Of a DNA stretch of 64,000 bases, positions 1 through 9,025 are shown piece after piece. Both the position numbers and the translations under genes were made by a program. Each line of letters starts with the position of its first letter. Position 1 is the stretch's first letter. The notes under the pieces are model-generated. The model was not told where the DNA came from. It made no database searches and was given only the letters and a program-made list of their open reading frames with translations. Source of the stretch: Halogeometricum sp. S1BR25-6 (GTDB lineage Archaea > Halobacteriota > Halobacteria > Halobacteriales > Haloferacaceae); the NCBI RefSeq assembly GCF_031624495.1, contig NZ_JAMQOP010000001.1:1302001-1366000 (forward strand), read 5' to 3'.

Positions 1-628
1 CGTCACCGTCTCGTCGATTCCGACCCAGACGCTCCTGTTGCTCGGGGTGGGGCTGCTCGCGGGCGTCCTCCTCGTCGTCGTCGCCCACCGCGTCATCGAG
101 GGCGCCGAGGTGAACCCCCGGCAGTACGAGGAGGCGGACTTCCGGAAACTGCTTCTCATCCTCGGGGTGCTCACCGTCCACAGTTTCCCCGAGGGCGTCG
201 CCGTCGGCGTCGCGTTCGCGGACCTCGGACTGGAGGGCGGTATCACGATGTTCGGCGTCGCCGTCCCGCTTCTGGCCGTGTTCATGACCGTCGCCATCTC
301 CATCCACAACGTTCCCGAGGGCGTCGCCATCTCCATCCCCCTCCGGTCGATGGGTGTCTCGAACCCGCGACTCGTCTGGTGGTCGGTGTTCTCCAGTCTC
401 CCCCAACCCGTCGGCGCCGTCGCCGCGTTCTACTTCGTCCGCGTCGCCCGCGACTTGCTTCCCGTCGGCTTCGGCTTCGCCGCCGGCGCGATGATGTATC
501 TCGTCCTCGCGGAGTTCGTCCCCGAGGCGCTCGAACGCGGGGCGGGCCTACCGAACGGCGGGCGACGGGAACTCCTCGCCGGTATCGTCGCCGGCGTCGC
601 CGTGATGGTGCCGCTGCTGTTCGTCTGA
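1..628 (+). CDS. ZIP-family metal transporter, 5' end outside window
   Basis: This is the C-terminal part of a polytopic membrane protein; the reading frame is open from base 2, so the true start lies before the window. The visible 208 residues hold the paired ZIP signatures HSFPEGVAVG and HNVPEGVAIS, whose His/Glu residues line the binuclear metal site of ZIP transporters. Several long hydrophobic helices follow, and a loop rich in Arg/Glu lies between the early helices. The family imports zinc or other divalent metals into the cytoplasm; the metal here cannot be told from sequence. The next gene is convergent. Confidence 0.88.
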   Translation, partial: VTVSSIPTQTLLLLGVGLLAGVLLVVVAHRVIEGAEVNPRQYEEADFRKLLLILGVLTVHSFPEGVAVGVAFADLGLEGGITMFGVAVPLLAVFMTVAISIHNVPEGVAISIPLRSMGVSNPRLVWWSVFSSLPQPVGAVAAFYFVRVARDLLPVGFGFAAGAMMYLVLAEFVPEALERGAGLPNGGRRELLAGIVAGVAVMVPLLFV

Positions 629-707
629 ACGGTCGTCGCGGTCCGTCGAGGGACCGCTTCGTCGGCAAAGAAGTCGAGTCGGTCGGAAGAACGCGCTTCT
701 TCGAGGC

Positions 708-992
708 TCAGTGACTGTGGCCCATCGCATCGGCCAGGGAGACGCCGAACCGCTCTTCGAACAGGTCCTCCATCTTCTCGTTGAGTTCTTCGAGGTCCGC
801 CGGCGTCTCGCCCTCGCCGTGGTGGACGGCGACGTGCGCCTGCTGTGCGAACGACTGGACGACGAGGTCGCCGACGACGTTCGTCGCCTCCTCGCCCTGT
901 TCGGTGAACACGTCGACCAGCCCTTCCGGGAGTTCGACTTCCTCTACGTCGCCGTCCGGTCCTTCTATCGTGTAGGTCTCGGTGTCGACCAT
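708..992 (-). CDS. small acidic haloarchaeal protein, DUF7545-like
   Basis: A 94-residue, strongly acidic soluble protein ending in the His-rich tail MGHSH. There is no membrane segment or signal peptide. The opening residues resemble a haloarchaeal family I know as DUF7545, whose function is not known. The stop is 79 bases from the convergent ZIP transporter stop. Between its start and the neighbouring thioredoxin reductase stop there are only 66 bases on the same strand, so it may be read through from trxB. The His-containing tail might bind metal, but that is a guess. Confidence 0.7.
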   Translation of the reverse strand: MVDTETYTIEGPDGDVEEVELPEGLVDVFTEQGEEATNVVGDLVVQSFAQQAHVAVHHGEGETPADLEELNEKMEDLFEERFGVSLADAMGHSH

Positions 993-1058
993 GGGCCCTC
1001 TCCGTCCCCGCCGGTTAAGGGTCTGTGGGAATCCGCCGACGCTCGGAGAACGGCGCGT

Positions 1059-2129
1059 TCAGTCGTCCGATTCCGCGGCCGCGGGTTCGGCGTCGGGTTC
1101 CGCCTCGGCCGCCTCCTCCCGCTCTAAGTCTTCGAGGTAGTCGTCGGCGTCGAGGGCGGCCTTCACGCCGTCGCCGCCGGCCGTCGCCGCCTGCTGGTAG
1201 TGGTAGTCGACCACGTCGCCCGCGGCGAAGATGCCGGGGACGTCGGTGGCCGTCTGGCCGCCGTCGCGGCCGCCCTTCGCCAGCACGTAGCCCTCCTCGT
1301 CCCGTTGGACGCCGGTCCCTTCGAGGTAGTCGGCGTTCGGCGTGTGGCCGATGGCGTAGAACACCGCGCCGACGTCGAAGTCGAACGTCTCCGTCTCGGG
1401 GTCGTCCAGTTTCTCGGTCGGGTGGCCCTCGGGGTGACGCACCATCCGCACGTGGTCGACGCCCTCCTCGGGGGTGCCGTGGAGTTCCGTCACCTCGGTG
1501 TTGCGCATGATCTCTATCTCGCCGGCGTCGACTTTCTCCATGACTCTGTCTATCCAGTAGTCCTCCGCGCGGAACTCCTCGCGGCGGTGCGCGAGGTACA
1601 CCGTCGAGGCGAATTTCGTGAGGAAACTGGCTTCCTCCATCGCGGCGTCGCCGCCGCCGACGACGAGAATCTTCTCGTCGCGGAAGAACGCGCCGTCGCA
1701 GGTGGCGCACGTCGAGAGACCGTAGCCCATCAGGTCGTCCTCGCCCGGAATCCCGAGCGTCCGCGCGGACGCCCCGGAGGCGGCGATGACCGCGTCGGCG
1801 GTGTAGACGTCGCCGTTCTTCATCGTCACGGTGAACGGCCGCTCACTTGCGTCCACGTCCGCGACAATGCCGTGGTCTATCTCCGCGCCGAAGCGCTCGG
1901 CCTGCTTTTTCATGTTCTGGATGAGTTCCGGCCCGGAGATGCCCTCGGGGAAACCGGGGTAGTTCTCCACCTCCGTGGTCAGCGTCAACTGTCCGCCGGG
2001 TTCGTCGCCCTCGAACACCAACGGCTCGTTGTTCGACCGCCCGGCGTAGATGGCGGCCGAGAGGCCGGAGATGCCCGACCCCGCGATGATGAGCTTCCGG
2101 TGTTCGACGAACGCGTCGTCCTCTGTCAT
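1059..2129 (-). CDS. trxB: thioredoxin reductase (FAD/NADPH)
   Basis: A 356-residue cytoplasmic flavoprotein of the low-molecular-weight thioredoxin reductase type. It shows the FAD Rossmann motif GSGISG at residues 17-22, the redox-active CATC pair (Cys141 and Cys144), the NADPH-domain motif GGGDAA followed by the phosphate-binding HRR, and a C-terminal FAD motif ending in AAGD. The family transfers electrons from NADPH through FAD to thioredoxin-like partners. It is longer than the usual 310-330 residues because of an acidic Ala/Glu C-terminal tail typical of halophiles. It is divergent from the DUF357 gene. Confidence 0.93.
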   Translation of the reverse strand: MTEDDAFVEHRKLIIAGSGISGLSAAIYAGRSNNEPLVFEGDEPGGQLTLTTEVENYPGFPEGISGPELIQNMKKQAERFGAEIDHGIVADVDASERPFTVTMKNGDVYTADAVIAASGASARTLGIPGEDDLMGYGLSTCATCDGAFFRDEKILVVGGGDAAMEEASFLTKFASTVYLAHRREEFRAEDYWIDRVMEKVDAGEIEIMRNTEVTELHGTPEEGVDHVRMVRHPEGHPTEKLDDPETETFDFDVGAVFYAIGHTPNADYLEGTGVQRDEEGYVLAKGGRDGGQTATDVPGIFAAGDVVDYHYQQAATAGGDGVKAALDADDYLEDLEREEAAEAEPDAEPAAAESDD

Positions 2130-2240
2130 ATCTCTCCGTTGGCTAGAGTCGCCCTTTTAGGTTCCGCTGTCGTGCGCGATTGCCGTCGACTCGGACGGCG
2201 GACCGAGCGGTTTCATACGACCGCCCGCCGACGTACCCCC

Positions 2241-2528
2241 ATGCCCGCCGACTTGGAGGAGAAGACCGACCGCTACGGCCGGATGCTCGCGGACGCCTTA
2301 GAGGAGGCGACGGTGGCCGTCCCGCCGGAGACGCCGCTCGGAGACGCGGCCGTCGAAATCGAGGAGATGGCCGTCTCCTACCTCGAAGACGGGCGGCACT
2401 TCCGCGAGCACGGCGACCCGGTGAACGCGCTGGCGTCGTTCTCGTACGGCTACGGGTGGCTCGACGCCGGCGTCCGGATGGGGCTGTTCGAGGTGCCCGA
2501 GGGGACGCACCTGTTCACGACGGAGTAG
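2241..2528 (+). CDS. DUF357 domain protein
   Basis: A 95-residue soluble helical protein. The motif YLEDGRHF followed by ALASFSYGYGWLDAG is the signature of archaeal DUF357 proteins, whose molecular role is unknown. I chose the ATG at 2241 because the longer open frame upstream overlaps the divergent trxB gene. It ends 54 bases from the convergent cysS stop. Confidence 0.85.
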   Translation: MPADLEEKTDRYGRMLADALEEATVAVPPETPLGDAAVEIEEMAVSYLEDGRHFREHGDPVNALASFSYGYGWLDAGVRMGLFEVPEGTHLFTTE

Positions 2529-2582
2529 TCGAACGGAGCGCGCCTACGAGGCGGCCGTTGACGCCGCGCGACGGCGTCGACC

Positions 2583-4070
2583 TCACTCGAACCGGAACGA
2601 CGGTCCGTCGTCGGAGTCGTGCACCTCGACGCCGAGGGCGTCGAGTTCGTCGCGGAGTTCGTCGGCGCGGTCGTAGTTGCCGGCCTCGCGTTCGGCCTCG
2701 CGCACGTCGAGGAGGAGTTTGACGAGGTCCTCGGCCACCGACACCTCGCCGCCCTCGGCCGCGCCGCCGAAGCCGAGACCGAACACGTCGCCGCCGAGGT
2801 CCTCGAACGTCTCGACGGCCTCGTGCAGTCCGCGGTAGTCGTACTCGTCGGCGTCGCCGACGTGGGTGTTCACCGCGCGGGCGAGTTCGATGAGCGCGGC
2901 CATCGCCTCTCGGACGTTGAAGTCGTCGTTCATCGCCGCGCGGAACCCTTCTCTCGTCGACTCGACCGCCTCGCGCAGGTCGCCGTCGGTCACGGTGGCG
3001 TACGCGTCGGGACCGTCGACGGCCTCGGCCGCCGCCTCGTAGGCGCGTTCGAGTCGGTCCCAGCGCTCCTCGGCCTCGTTCATCGCCGCGTCGTCGAACG
3101 TCTGTTCGGCGCCGTAGCCGGTTGAGAGGTAGAACGTCCGGATGACGTCGACACCGAACTCCTCCAACGCGTCGTCGACGGTGAAGAAGTTCCCCAGACT
3201 GGAGGACATCTTGTCCGCCTCGGTCTGGAGGAGGCCGACGTGGAGCCAATAGCGCGCGAACGTCTCTCCCGTCGCGGCCTCGCTCTGCGCCACCTCGTTC
3301 TCGTGGTGGGGGAAGACGAGGTCGCGGCCGCCGACGTGGATGTCGATGGTCTCGCCCAGGTGCGTCATCGACATCGCCGAGCACTCGATGTGCCAGCCGG
3401 GACGGCCCTCGCCCCACGGCGACTCCCACGTCTGGCCCTGCGGGCCGTCCAACGGCTCTAGCCCCTCGTGGCGGTGTTCGGCGACGGCCCCCTCGGAGAC
3501 GCCGCCCGCCTTCCAGAGCGCGAAATCCGCGGGGTGGCGCTTCTCGGAGCGCTCCTCGGCCTCCCCCTGCGCCTCCATCTCCTCGACGCGCTGGTTCGAT
3601 AGCTTTCCGTACTCTTCGAAGGCGGTCACGTCGAAGTACACCGACCCGTTGGACTCGTAGGCGTAGCCCTTCTCGACCAAGGTCTCGACGAGGTCGATTA
3701 TGTTCGGTACGTGCTCGGAGACGCGGGGGTAGACTTCGGCGCGCTTGAGGTTCAGTCCGCGCATGTCGCGGATGACGTGCTCGGTGAAGTGGCGGGCCAC
3801 TTCGGGTTCCGAATCCCCGAAGTCGTCCTCGCCGATGCGCGCGGTTATCTTCTCGTTCACGTCGGTGAAGTTCTCGACGTGGTGGACGTCGTACCCCTCG
3901 TGTTCCAGCCACCGGTGCATCACGTCGGCGTGCATCCAGAGGCGGGCGTGGCCGAGGTGGGCGTCGTCCGAGACCGTCAGCCCGCAGACGTAGAGCAACA
4001 CGTCGTCGTCGTCCTGTGGTTCGAACTCCTCGCGTTCTCCGGACAGGGTGTTGGTCACGGACAGCGTCAT
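2583..4070 (-). CDS. cysS: cysteinyl-tRNA synthetase
   Basis: A 495-residue class I aminoacyl-tRNA synthetase that charges tRNA-Cys with cysteine. The HIGH-type motif is HLGH at residues 38-41 and KMSSS is at 287-291. The zinc ligands expected for CysRS are present: Cys29, Cys230, His255 and Glu259. The C-terminal part is the helical DALR-type anticodon-associated domain ending in an acidic stretch. Length matches bacterial and haloarchaeal CysRS. The start at 4070 leaves a 191-base divergent gap to the sulfite-oxidase-like gene. Confidence 0.96.
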   Translation of the reverse strand: MTLSVTNTLSGEREEFEPQDDDDVLLYVCGLTVSDDAHLGHARLWMHADVMHRWLEHEGYDVHHVENFTDVNEKITARIGEDDFGDSEPEVARHFTEHVIRDMRGLNLKRAEVYPRVSEHVPNIIDLVETLVEKGYAYESNGSVYFDVTAFEEYGKLSNQRVEEMEAQGEAEERSEKRHPADFALWKAGGVSEGAVAEHRHEGLEPLDGPQGQTWESPWGEGRPGWHIECSAMSMTHLGETIDIHVGGRDLVFPHHENEVAQSEAATGETFARYWLHVGLLQTEADKMSSSLGNFFTVDDALEEFGVDVIRTFYLSTGYGAEQTFDDAAMNEAEERWDRLERAYEAAAEAVDGPDAYATVTDGDLREAVESTREGFRAAMNDDFNVREAMAALIELARAVNTHVGDADEYDYRGLHEAVETFEDLGGDVFGLGFGGAAEGGEVSVAEDLVKLLLDVREAEREAGNYDRADELRDELDALGVEVHDSDDGPSFRFE

Positions 4071-4261
4071 CGGGGGAGGGTACTCCCGAGGCAGGTTTCA
4101 ACCCGTCGGAACGGTCGGTGGGACCGCCGTCGAACCGGTATCCCGCCGCGCGCGGTCGCGACGGCCCCGCCGCGCGTCCGCCGATTCGGTCGCCGGGCCG
4201 GAAGCGCCACGACGTGATACGGCAGCTACAATTTATACCGATTCGCGTGCCTCTGTCTAGC

Positions 4262-5509
4262 ATGGCGACCGAAGAGCCGCGGCCGACTCGTCACGGCGAA
4301 ATCGAGGAGATACTGGAACGGAAAGACGGCACCGCGGAGACGCGCGACGAGGCGGACAAGTACACCGTCGTCGGCGCCGCGCGGCGGCGCACGTTCGCGA
4401 ACTGGCTGACGCCCGTCGAGGAACATTTCGTCTGCCACCGAAACGACATCCCGAACGCGGACGCCGACGAGTGGACCGTCTCGCTCACGGGGGACGCGTC
4501 CGGGACGCTTTCGATGGACGCGCTCAGGGAGGAGCACCCCGCCGTCGCCGTCGCGCACACGATGGAGTGCGCGGGTAACGGCCGCGGCCAGCACCGCCCC
4601 GAGACGGGGAGCGTCCAGTGGGGGTTCGAGGCGGCGGCCACGTCCCTCTGGACCGGCGCGCCCCTCAGTTCGGTGCTCCGGGCGCACGGCGTCGACTCCG
4701 CGGACGGGCGGTGGCTGACCGCCGTCGGCGGCGACCCCTCCGACGGCGACGACGTGTTCGCGCGGTCCATCCCCCTGACGAAGGCGTTCGACGACTGCAT
4801 CCTCGCTTACGGGATGAACGGCGACCCCCTTCCGCGGGAGCACGGCTTCCCGGTTCGCCTCGTCGTTCCGGGGTGGTACGGCGTGAACAACGTGAAGTGG
4901 GTCGATGAACTCCGAGTGGCGGATTCGATGGTGACGGAGGGCGCCCTCGATAGACCGGGCGAGCACGCCTACTGGCAGCAGGTCGCCTACCGCATCCACC
5001 CGGCCGGCGTCGAACCCGAGACGAACGACTCCGTGGACGAGGTGGACACATGGGACCAACTCGAAGGTGCGGTCGAGCACCCCTACACGTTCGACGCGAA
5101 CGTGAAATCGGTCGTCGGGACGCCCGACGGCGAGTCGCCCGTGGAGGCGGGCGAACGGGTAGAAGTCCGTGGCGTCGCGTGGGCGGGCGACGACCGGGTC
5201 GACCGGGTCGAGGTTTCGACCGACGGCGGCGAGACGTGGACGGACGCCGAACTGTTCGGCCCCGACTACGCGGGCGCGTGGCGACTGTTCCGGTACGACT
5301 GGCGGCCCGGAGCGGGGACGCACGAGTTGCTGTCGCGGGCGACCGACGAGCGAGGGCGGCGACAGCCCGCGCGAATCTCGAACCCGGACGCGTGGCGCGA
5401 CGCCCTCGCCGACGACGCGTTCCCGTGGAACGAGGGCGGGTACGCCGCGAACGCGTACGAACCCAACGGCGTGACGGTCGAGGTGGTCGACTCCGGGGAG
5501 GGGAGATAG
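4262..5509 (+). CDS. sulfite oxidase-like molybdopterin enzyme
   Basis: A 415-residue protein of the sulfite oxidase family. The N-terminal molybdopterin domain has the Mo-ligand cysteine in MECAGNGRGQ (Cys103) and the substrate-pocket region GYxxNNVKW-like segment around residues 205-215. The C-terminal Mo-co dimerisation domain (about residues 275-400) has the typical VEVSTDGGETW beta-strand. The family oxidises sulfite or related substrates. I see no Tat signal, so the enzyme appears cytoplasmic or relies on a partner. The usual F-x-R-x-H Moco motif reads HFVCHRN here. Start chosen at the ATG of MATEEPRP; the longer frame overlaps cysS. Confidence 0.85.
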   Translation: MATEEPRPTRHGEIEEILERKDGTAETRDEADKYTVVGAARRRTFANWLTPVEEHFVCHRNDIPNADADEWTVSLTGDASGTLSMDALREEHPAVAVAHTMECAGNGRGQHRPETGSVQWGFEAAATSLWTGAPLSSVLRAHGVDSADGRWLTAVGGDPSDGDDVFARSIPLTKAFDDCILAYGMNGDPLPREHGFPVRLVVPGWYGVNNVKWVDELRVADSMVTEGALDRPGEHAYWQQVAYRIHPAGVEPETNDSVDEVDTWDQLEGAVEHPYTFDANVKSVVGTPDGESPVEAGERVEVRGVAWAGDDRVDRVEVSTDGGETWTDAELFGPDYAGAWRLFRYDWRPGAGTHELLSRATDERGRRQPARISNPDAWRDALADDAFPWNEGGYAANAYEPNGVTVEVVDSGEGR

Positions 5510-5518
5510 CCGACCCGT

Positions 5519-6022
5519 TCAGACCGACAGCGATTCCAGCGCCGACTCGACGTGTCGGAGGGCGTTCGCCCCCTGTCGCTGCGGGACGACGACCACCAGT
5601 TCGCCGTCCGCGACGCCCGCGGCGTCGACGACGACGTTCTCCGCGCCGAGGCGGTCGCAGACGACCGAGAGCGCGCGGACGTCCACGTCGCCCGTCGCGA
5701 CGAGGGCGGTGAGGTCCCCGCCGGCGGCGACGACGGAGACGCCGCCGACGGTGAGCACCCGTTCGTCGTCCTCGTCGGCGTCCACGTCCGCGCCGGCGAG
5801 TCCGACCCCGCTCCGCATCCGGACGGTGGCGTCCCGGGCCTCGGTTTCGAGGGGCGGCAGGTCGTCGGCGAAGCGCCGCAGGGCGGTTGCGACGGCGTCG
5901 GCGTCGCCCTCGACCTCCAGCGTCTTCGCGGCGGCGGCGTAGTTCACCACGCCCGCGCGGAGGGCGTAGAGGAGGTGCGGGCGCGCCCTGACGGCGTCTC
6001 GTGTCTCGGCGGCCAGTGACAT
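5519..6022 (-). CDS. DUF7523-like conserved haloarchaeal protein
   Basis: A 167-residue soluble, Ala/Val/Asp-rich protein. It starts with a short segment (LLYALRAGVVNYAAAAKTL) resembling a helix-turn-helix found in ACT-domain-linked archaeal proteins, followed by two beta-alpha-rich halves. I recognise it as the haloarchaeal family DUF7523; function unknown. It is divergent from cbiX with 133 bases between starts and ends only 9 bases beyond the convergent sulfite-oxidase-like gene. A ligand-binding regulator is possible but not shown. Confidence 0.65.
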   Translation of the reverse strand: MSLAAETRDAVRARPHLLYALRAGVVNYAAAAKTLEVEGDADAVATALRRFADDLPPLETEARDATVRMRSGVGLAGADVDADEDDERVLTVGGVSVVAAGGDLTALVATGDVDVRALSVVCDRLGAENVVVDAAGVADGELVVVVPQRQGANALRHVESALESLSV

Positions 6023-6155
6023 GGTGCGTCGGTCGGCGGAGACGCACTAAAGGGTCTCGGAGGCGGCGGCGGGCGGCGAACTCCGGCTCCGAAATCGACA
6101 AGATTCCTTTCGGGAACCCGAAGTCCATAAGGCGGCGCTCCCGTAATTTCCGCCC

Positions 6156-7031
6156 ATGCAAGCGCTGGTCATCGTGGCGCACGGGTCGCACTTGAACCCG
6201 GATTCGAGCACGCCGACGCGGCGTCACGCGGACACCATCCGCGCGACGGGAGCGTTCGACGAGGTGCAGACCGGCTTCTGGAAGGAGGAGCCCTCACTGC
6301 GGGAGGTCCTTCGAACAGTCGAGTCCGAGGAGGTGTACGTCGTCCCCCTGTTCATCAGCGAGGGCTACTTCACAGAGCAGGTCATCCCGCGGGAACTCCG
6401 TCTGGAGGGGTGGGACGTCTCCGAGTGGGACTCCGACGGCCTCTCGGCCGACACCGCGACGCTCGTCGCCGAGGACACCGGCCAGACCGTCCACTACTGC
6501 GGCCCGGTCGGAACCCACGAGTCGATGACGGACGTCATCGTCCGCCGCGCCGAGACGGTCACCGGCGACCCCGACGTGGGCGAGGGGTTCGGCCTCGCCG
6601 TCGTCGGTCACGGCACCGAACGGAACGAGAACTCCGCGAAGGCCATCGAGTACCACGCCGACCGCGTCCGCGAGACGGGCCGTTTCGACGAGGTGCGGGC
6701 GCTGTACATGGACGAGGAACCGGAGGTCGACGACGTGACCGACTACTTCGAGTCGGAGGACGTCGTCGTCGTTCCCCTGTTCGTCGCGGACGGCTTCCAC
6801 ACGCAGGAGGACATTCCGGAGGATATGGGCCTCACCGACGACTACCGGGCGGGCTACGACGTGCCCGCGGAGGTGGACGGCCACCGCATCTGGTACGCCG
6901 GCGCCGTCGGGACGGAGGCGCTGATGGCCGACGTCGTCCTCGAACGCGCCGCCGACGCGGGCGCGGACATCGAGGAGGCCATCGCGAGCGTCCGCGAGGA
7001 GACGAGAGAGACGCCGGCGGCGGGTGACTGA
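6156..7031 (+). CDS. cbiX: sirohydrochlorin cobaltochelatase-like, two CbiX domains
   Basis: A 291-residue class II chelatase with two tandem CbiX domains. The first begins VIVAHGSH, with a metal-binding histidine at position 9, and the second has VVGHGTERN. CbiX inserts cobalt into sirohydrochlorin in the early-insertion cobalamin pathway; related enzymes make sirohaem or act on other tetrapyrroles. The two domains correspond to the ancestral gene-fused arrangement of long CbiX forms. The C-terminal tail is acidic. The following gene starts 8 bases before this stop, so the two are almost certainly translated together. Confidence 0.86.
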   Translation: MQALVIVAHGSHLNPDSSTPTRRHADTIRATGAFDEVQTGFWKEEPSLREVLRTVESEEVYVVPLFISEGYFTEQVIPRELRLEGWDVSEWDSDGLSADTATLVAEDTGQTVHYCGPVGTHESMTDVIVRRAETVTGDPDVGEGFGLAVVGHGTERNENSAKAIEYHADRVRETGRFDEVRALYMDEEPEVDDVTDYFESEDVVVVPLFVADGFHTQEDIPEDMGLTDDYRAGYDVPAEVDGHRIWYAGAVGTEALMADVVLERAADAGADIEEAIASVREETRETPAAGD

Positions 7032-8166
7032 CGTGCGGAGCGAACAGTTCGATACGCTCGTCCGCCGACTCGACGAGCGACCGATCGATTTCGAGGGGTT
7101 GCGCGCCGAGTGGGACGGCGAGGGCTACGCCTTCGAGACGCCCGAGCGCACCCACGAGGGACTCTCGCAGGCGGGACTCCACGAGGCGGCCGCGAACGCC
7201 GACCCGTACGTGACGAACTGGTTCTTCTGGGAGGTGGACGTGGGGCACGAGGGGCGGCACCGCCGCGCGTTCCTCCGGAAACTGGAGGCGGCCGACGAGC
7301 GCCCGGTCTCCGAGCGCTACGACGACCTCCGGGAGGGGATGGTAACCGAGTGGGGCCAACTCCGAATCACGGCGACGCTCGACGACGCGGGCGACCGCCG
7401 GTACGAGGTGCGCCACGAGGACGACGCGAGCGCCGACGCCGCCGCCTTGGAGACGCACGAGGACCCCTTAGACGCCCGGGATATCGCCACCTACGACGAG
7501 AAGGGGCGCTACCGGCCGCTGAAGACGGCGCCGACGCTGGTCGACGGCTGGGTGTTCCCCGCGCTGGACGGCCGCGAACTGGTGGAGACGGTCGACACGT
7601 TCTACCCGGCGACGATAGCCAACTGGAACCTCGAACGCGAAGGCGAACTCGATGTCTCCCACTGGGAGGAGACGATGGAGCGACAGTCGGGCATCTACAG
7701 CGTCATCCAGACGTGGAACCGGGGGAAAGGGACGGACCACGTCGAGTGGGTCGCCGAGTCCTGCTGCGACGACTCGCAGTGTCTCAAGCGCCGCGAGTGG
7801 CAGTACGACGAGGAGACGGAACTCGACGCCCCCGGCGGGGACGGCGCGTTCCCCTGCCGGGAGCCGTGTTCGCTCGTCGTCGCCGCCGCGCGCAAGTGGA
7901 CGCGGCTGGAGGGCGAGGAGTCTCGAACGTACGAGTTCGAACTCACGCCCTCCGAGAAGGAGCAGGTCGAAGACATCATCGACGCCGTCGCGGACGGCCG
8001 CATCGACGACGTGCGCGAGGCCGACATCTACGAGGGAGCGAACCGCTACCGGACGCGGTTCCTCCGCGCGAAGCGGTTCGACGAGGAGGGGAACCTCTCG
8101 GGGACGCCGACGGAGGGAGCGGAAGCGGAAGCGGAAGCCGAGGCGAACGGCGACGGCGAGAGCTGA
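7024..8166 (+). CDS. DR2241-type 4Fe-4S protein, partner of CbiX
   Basis: A 380-residue protein starting with a GTG that overlaps the cbiX stop by 8 bases. The N-terminal two thirds matches the haloarchaeal/Deinococcus DR2241 type. A cysteine cluster follows at about residues 246-280 (ESCCDDSQC, then FPCREPC) that fits a 4Fe-4S site. The C-terminal 100 residues are acidic and end in Glu/Ala repeats. DR2241-like proteins occur beside CbiX genes, so a role in tetrapyrrole metal insertion or redox support is likely, but the reaction is not established. No membrane segments are seen. Confidence 0.78.
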   Translation: MTDVRSEQFDTLVRRLDERPIDFEGLRAEWDGEGYAFETPERTHEGLSQAGLHEAAANADPYVTNWFFWEVDVGHEGRHRRAFLRKLEAADERPVSERYDDLREGMVTEWGQLRITATLDDAGDRRYEVRHEDDASADAAALETHEDPLDARDIATYDEKGRYRPLKTAPTLVDGWVFPALDGRELVETVDTFYPATIANWNLEREGELDVSHWEETMERQSGIYSVIQTWNRGKGTDHVEWVAESCCDDSQCLKRREWQYDEETELDAPGGDGAFPCREPCSLVVAAARKWTRLEGEESRTYEFELTPSEKEQVEDIIDAVADGRIDDVREADIYEGANRYRTRFLRAKRFDEEGNLSGTPTEGAEAEAEAEANGDGES

Positions 8167-8214
8167 GTCGAGTCAGAGCGTCCGGCCGCCCATCCACCCT
8201 GTCGTCGGTAACCG

Positions 8215-8790
8215 CTACTCGCGCAGGACGAACAGCGCGGCGACGGCGGCGGCGCCGAGGACGACGCCGACGCTGAGGACGACGACCGTGTTCTGGACGA
8301 CGGTGACGACGAGGGCGGCGACGAACACTACGAGCAGTATCAGCGCCGCGACGGGGACCGACACCTCCGCCGGGAGCGCCCCCCGGAGTTCGTCGGCGAG
8401 GGAGGGTTCGGGCTCCCGCTTCGGCGGCTTGCTCAACTCCTCGTCCACGTCGATGCCGGGTTTCGACGCCGGCGTCGGCTCTATCGTCACGTCGACGTGC
8501 GCCGTCTCCGCGCCGTACCCGGTGACGACCTTCAGCGTGCCCGTGACGGGTTCGGCGGCGGGGGACGTCTCGACGTGGACGTGCTGGGAGCCACCGCCTT
8601 CGACGTAGTGGTTGCCGCCGTCGAGGCGCGCGACGCCCGACAGGTCGTCGTCGAGGTGGAGGTGAACGTGGACGGCCTGTCCCGCGTTCTCGAGGACGAC
8701 GTAGAACTCGTCGGCCGCCGAGAACGACGGCGGCGCGTCGATGGCGTGGAGGCCATCTCCGTTCAACTCGACTCGAAGCGACTCGGTCAC
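8215..8790 (-). CDS. DUF7524-like membrane-anchored protein
   Basis: A 191-residue protein with an N-terminal beta-rich part carrying HVHLHLDDDL and QHVHVET strands (residues 1-105), an acidic linker, and two adjacent C-terminal membrane helices (about 140-187). There is no signal peptide; anchoring is at the C terminus. It resembles the haloarchaeal family DUF7524, which has no assigned function. It is convergent with the DR2241-type gene. The regularly spaced histidines in the soluble domain could be structural or could bind metal; this is not testable by eye. Confidence 0.68.
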   Translation of the reverse strand: MTESLRVELNGDGLHAIDAPPSFSAADEFYVVLENAGQAVHVHLHLDDDLSGVARLDGGNHYVEGGGSQHVHVETSPAAEPVTGTLKVVTGYGAETAHVDVTIEPTPASKPGIDVDEELSKPPKREPEPSLADELRGALPAEVSVPVAALILLVVFVAALVVTVVQNTVVVLSVGVVLGAAAVAALFVLRE

Positions 8791-8839
8791 GTCTGGTACG
8801 GTCGACCCACCGGTTCAAAAGCGTTCAGGTGTTGCGTTC

Positions 8840-9025
8840 CTATTCGTCCCGCATATCCGGCGGCAGGAGGTTCGGGATACCGTCCTCGATGGGGTACTCC
8901 TCGCCCGTGACGGTGCCGACGAGCGTCCCCGAGAGTATCTCGTCGCCGTCTCGCTCAGTGACTTCGAGTTCCAGGTCGCTCTTGTCGAGCGGATCGCAGA
9001 GGATGTCCATCAGAGATTCCTTCAT
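8840..9025 (-). CDS. Trm112-like methyltransferase activator
   Basis: A 61-residue protein with MDILCDPLDK near the N terminus and the C-terminal IEDGIPNLLPPD motif. These are hallmarks of the Trm112/YbaR-like small zinc-ribbon-derived family. In archaea and eukaryotes Trm112 binds and stabilises several methyltransferases acting on tRNA, rRNA and release factors. Only one cysteine is visible, so zinc binding is probably lost, as in many family members. The start at 9025 was chosen because the short product matches the family; longer open frames upstream overlap the divergent haemoglobin gene. Confidence 0.85.
   Translation of the reverse strand: MKESLMDILCDPLDKSDLELEVTERDGDEILSGTLVGTVTGEEYPIEDGIPNLLPPDMRDE

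Noticed and set aside
2515-4263. 582-residue minus-strand frame overlapping cysS
   Set aside because: It is Arg/Gly rich and covers the same bases as the clear cysteinyl-tRNA synthetase with HLGH and KMSSS.
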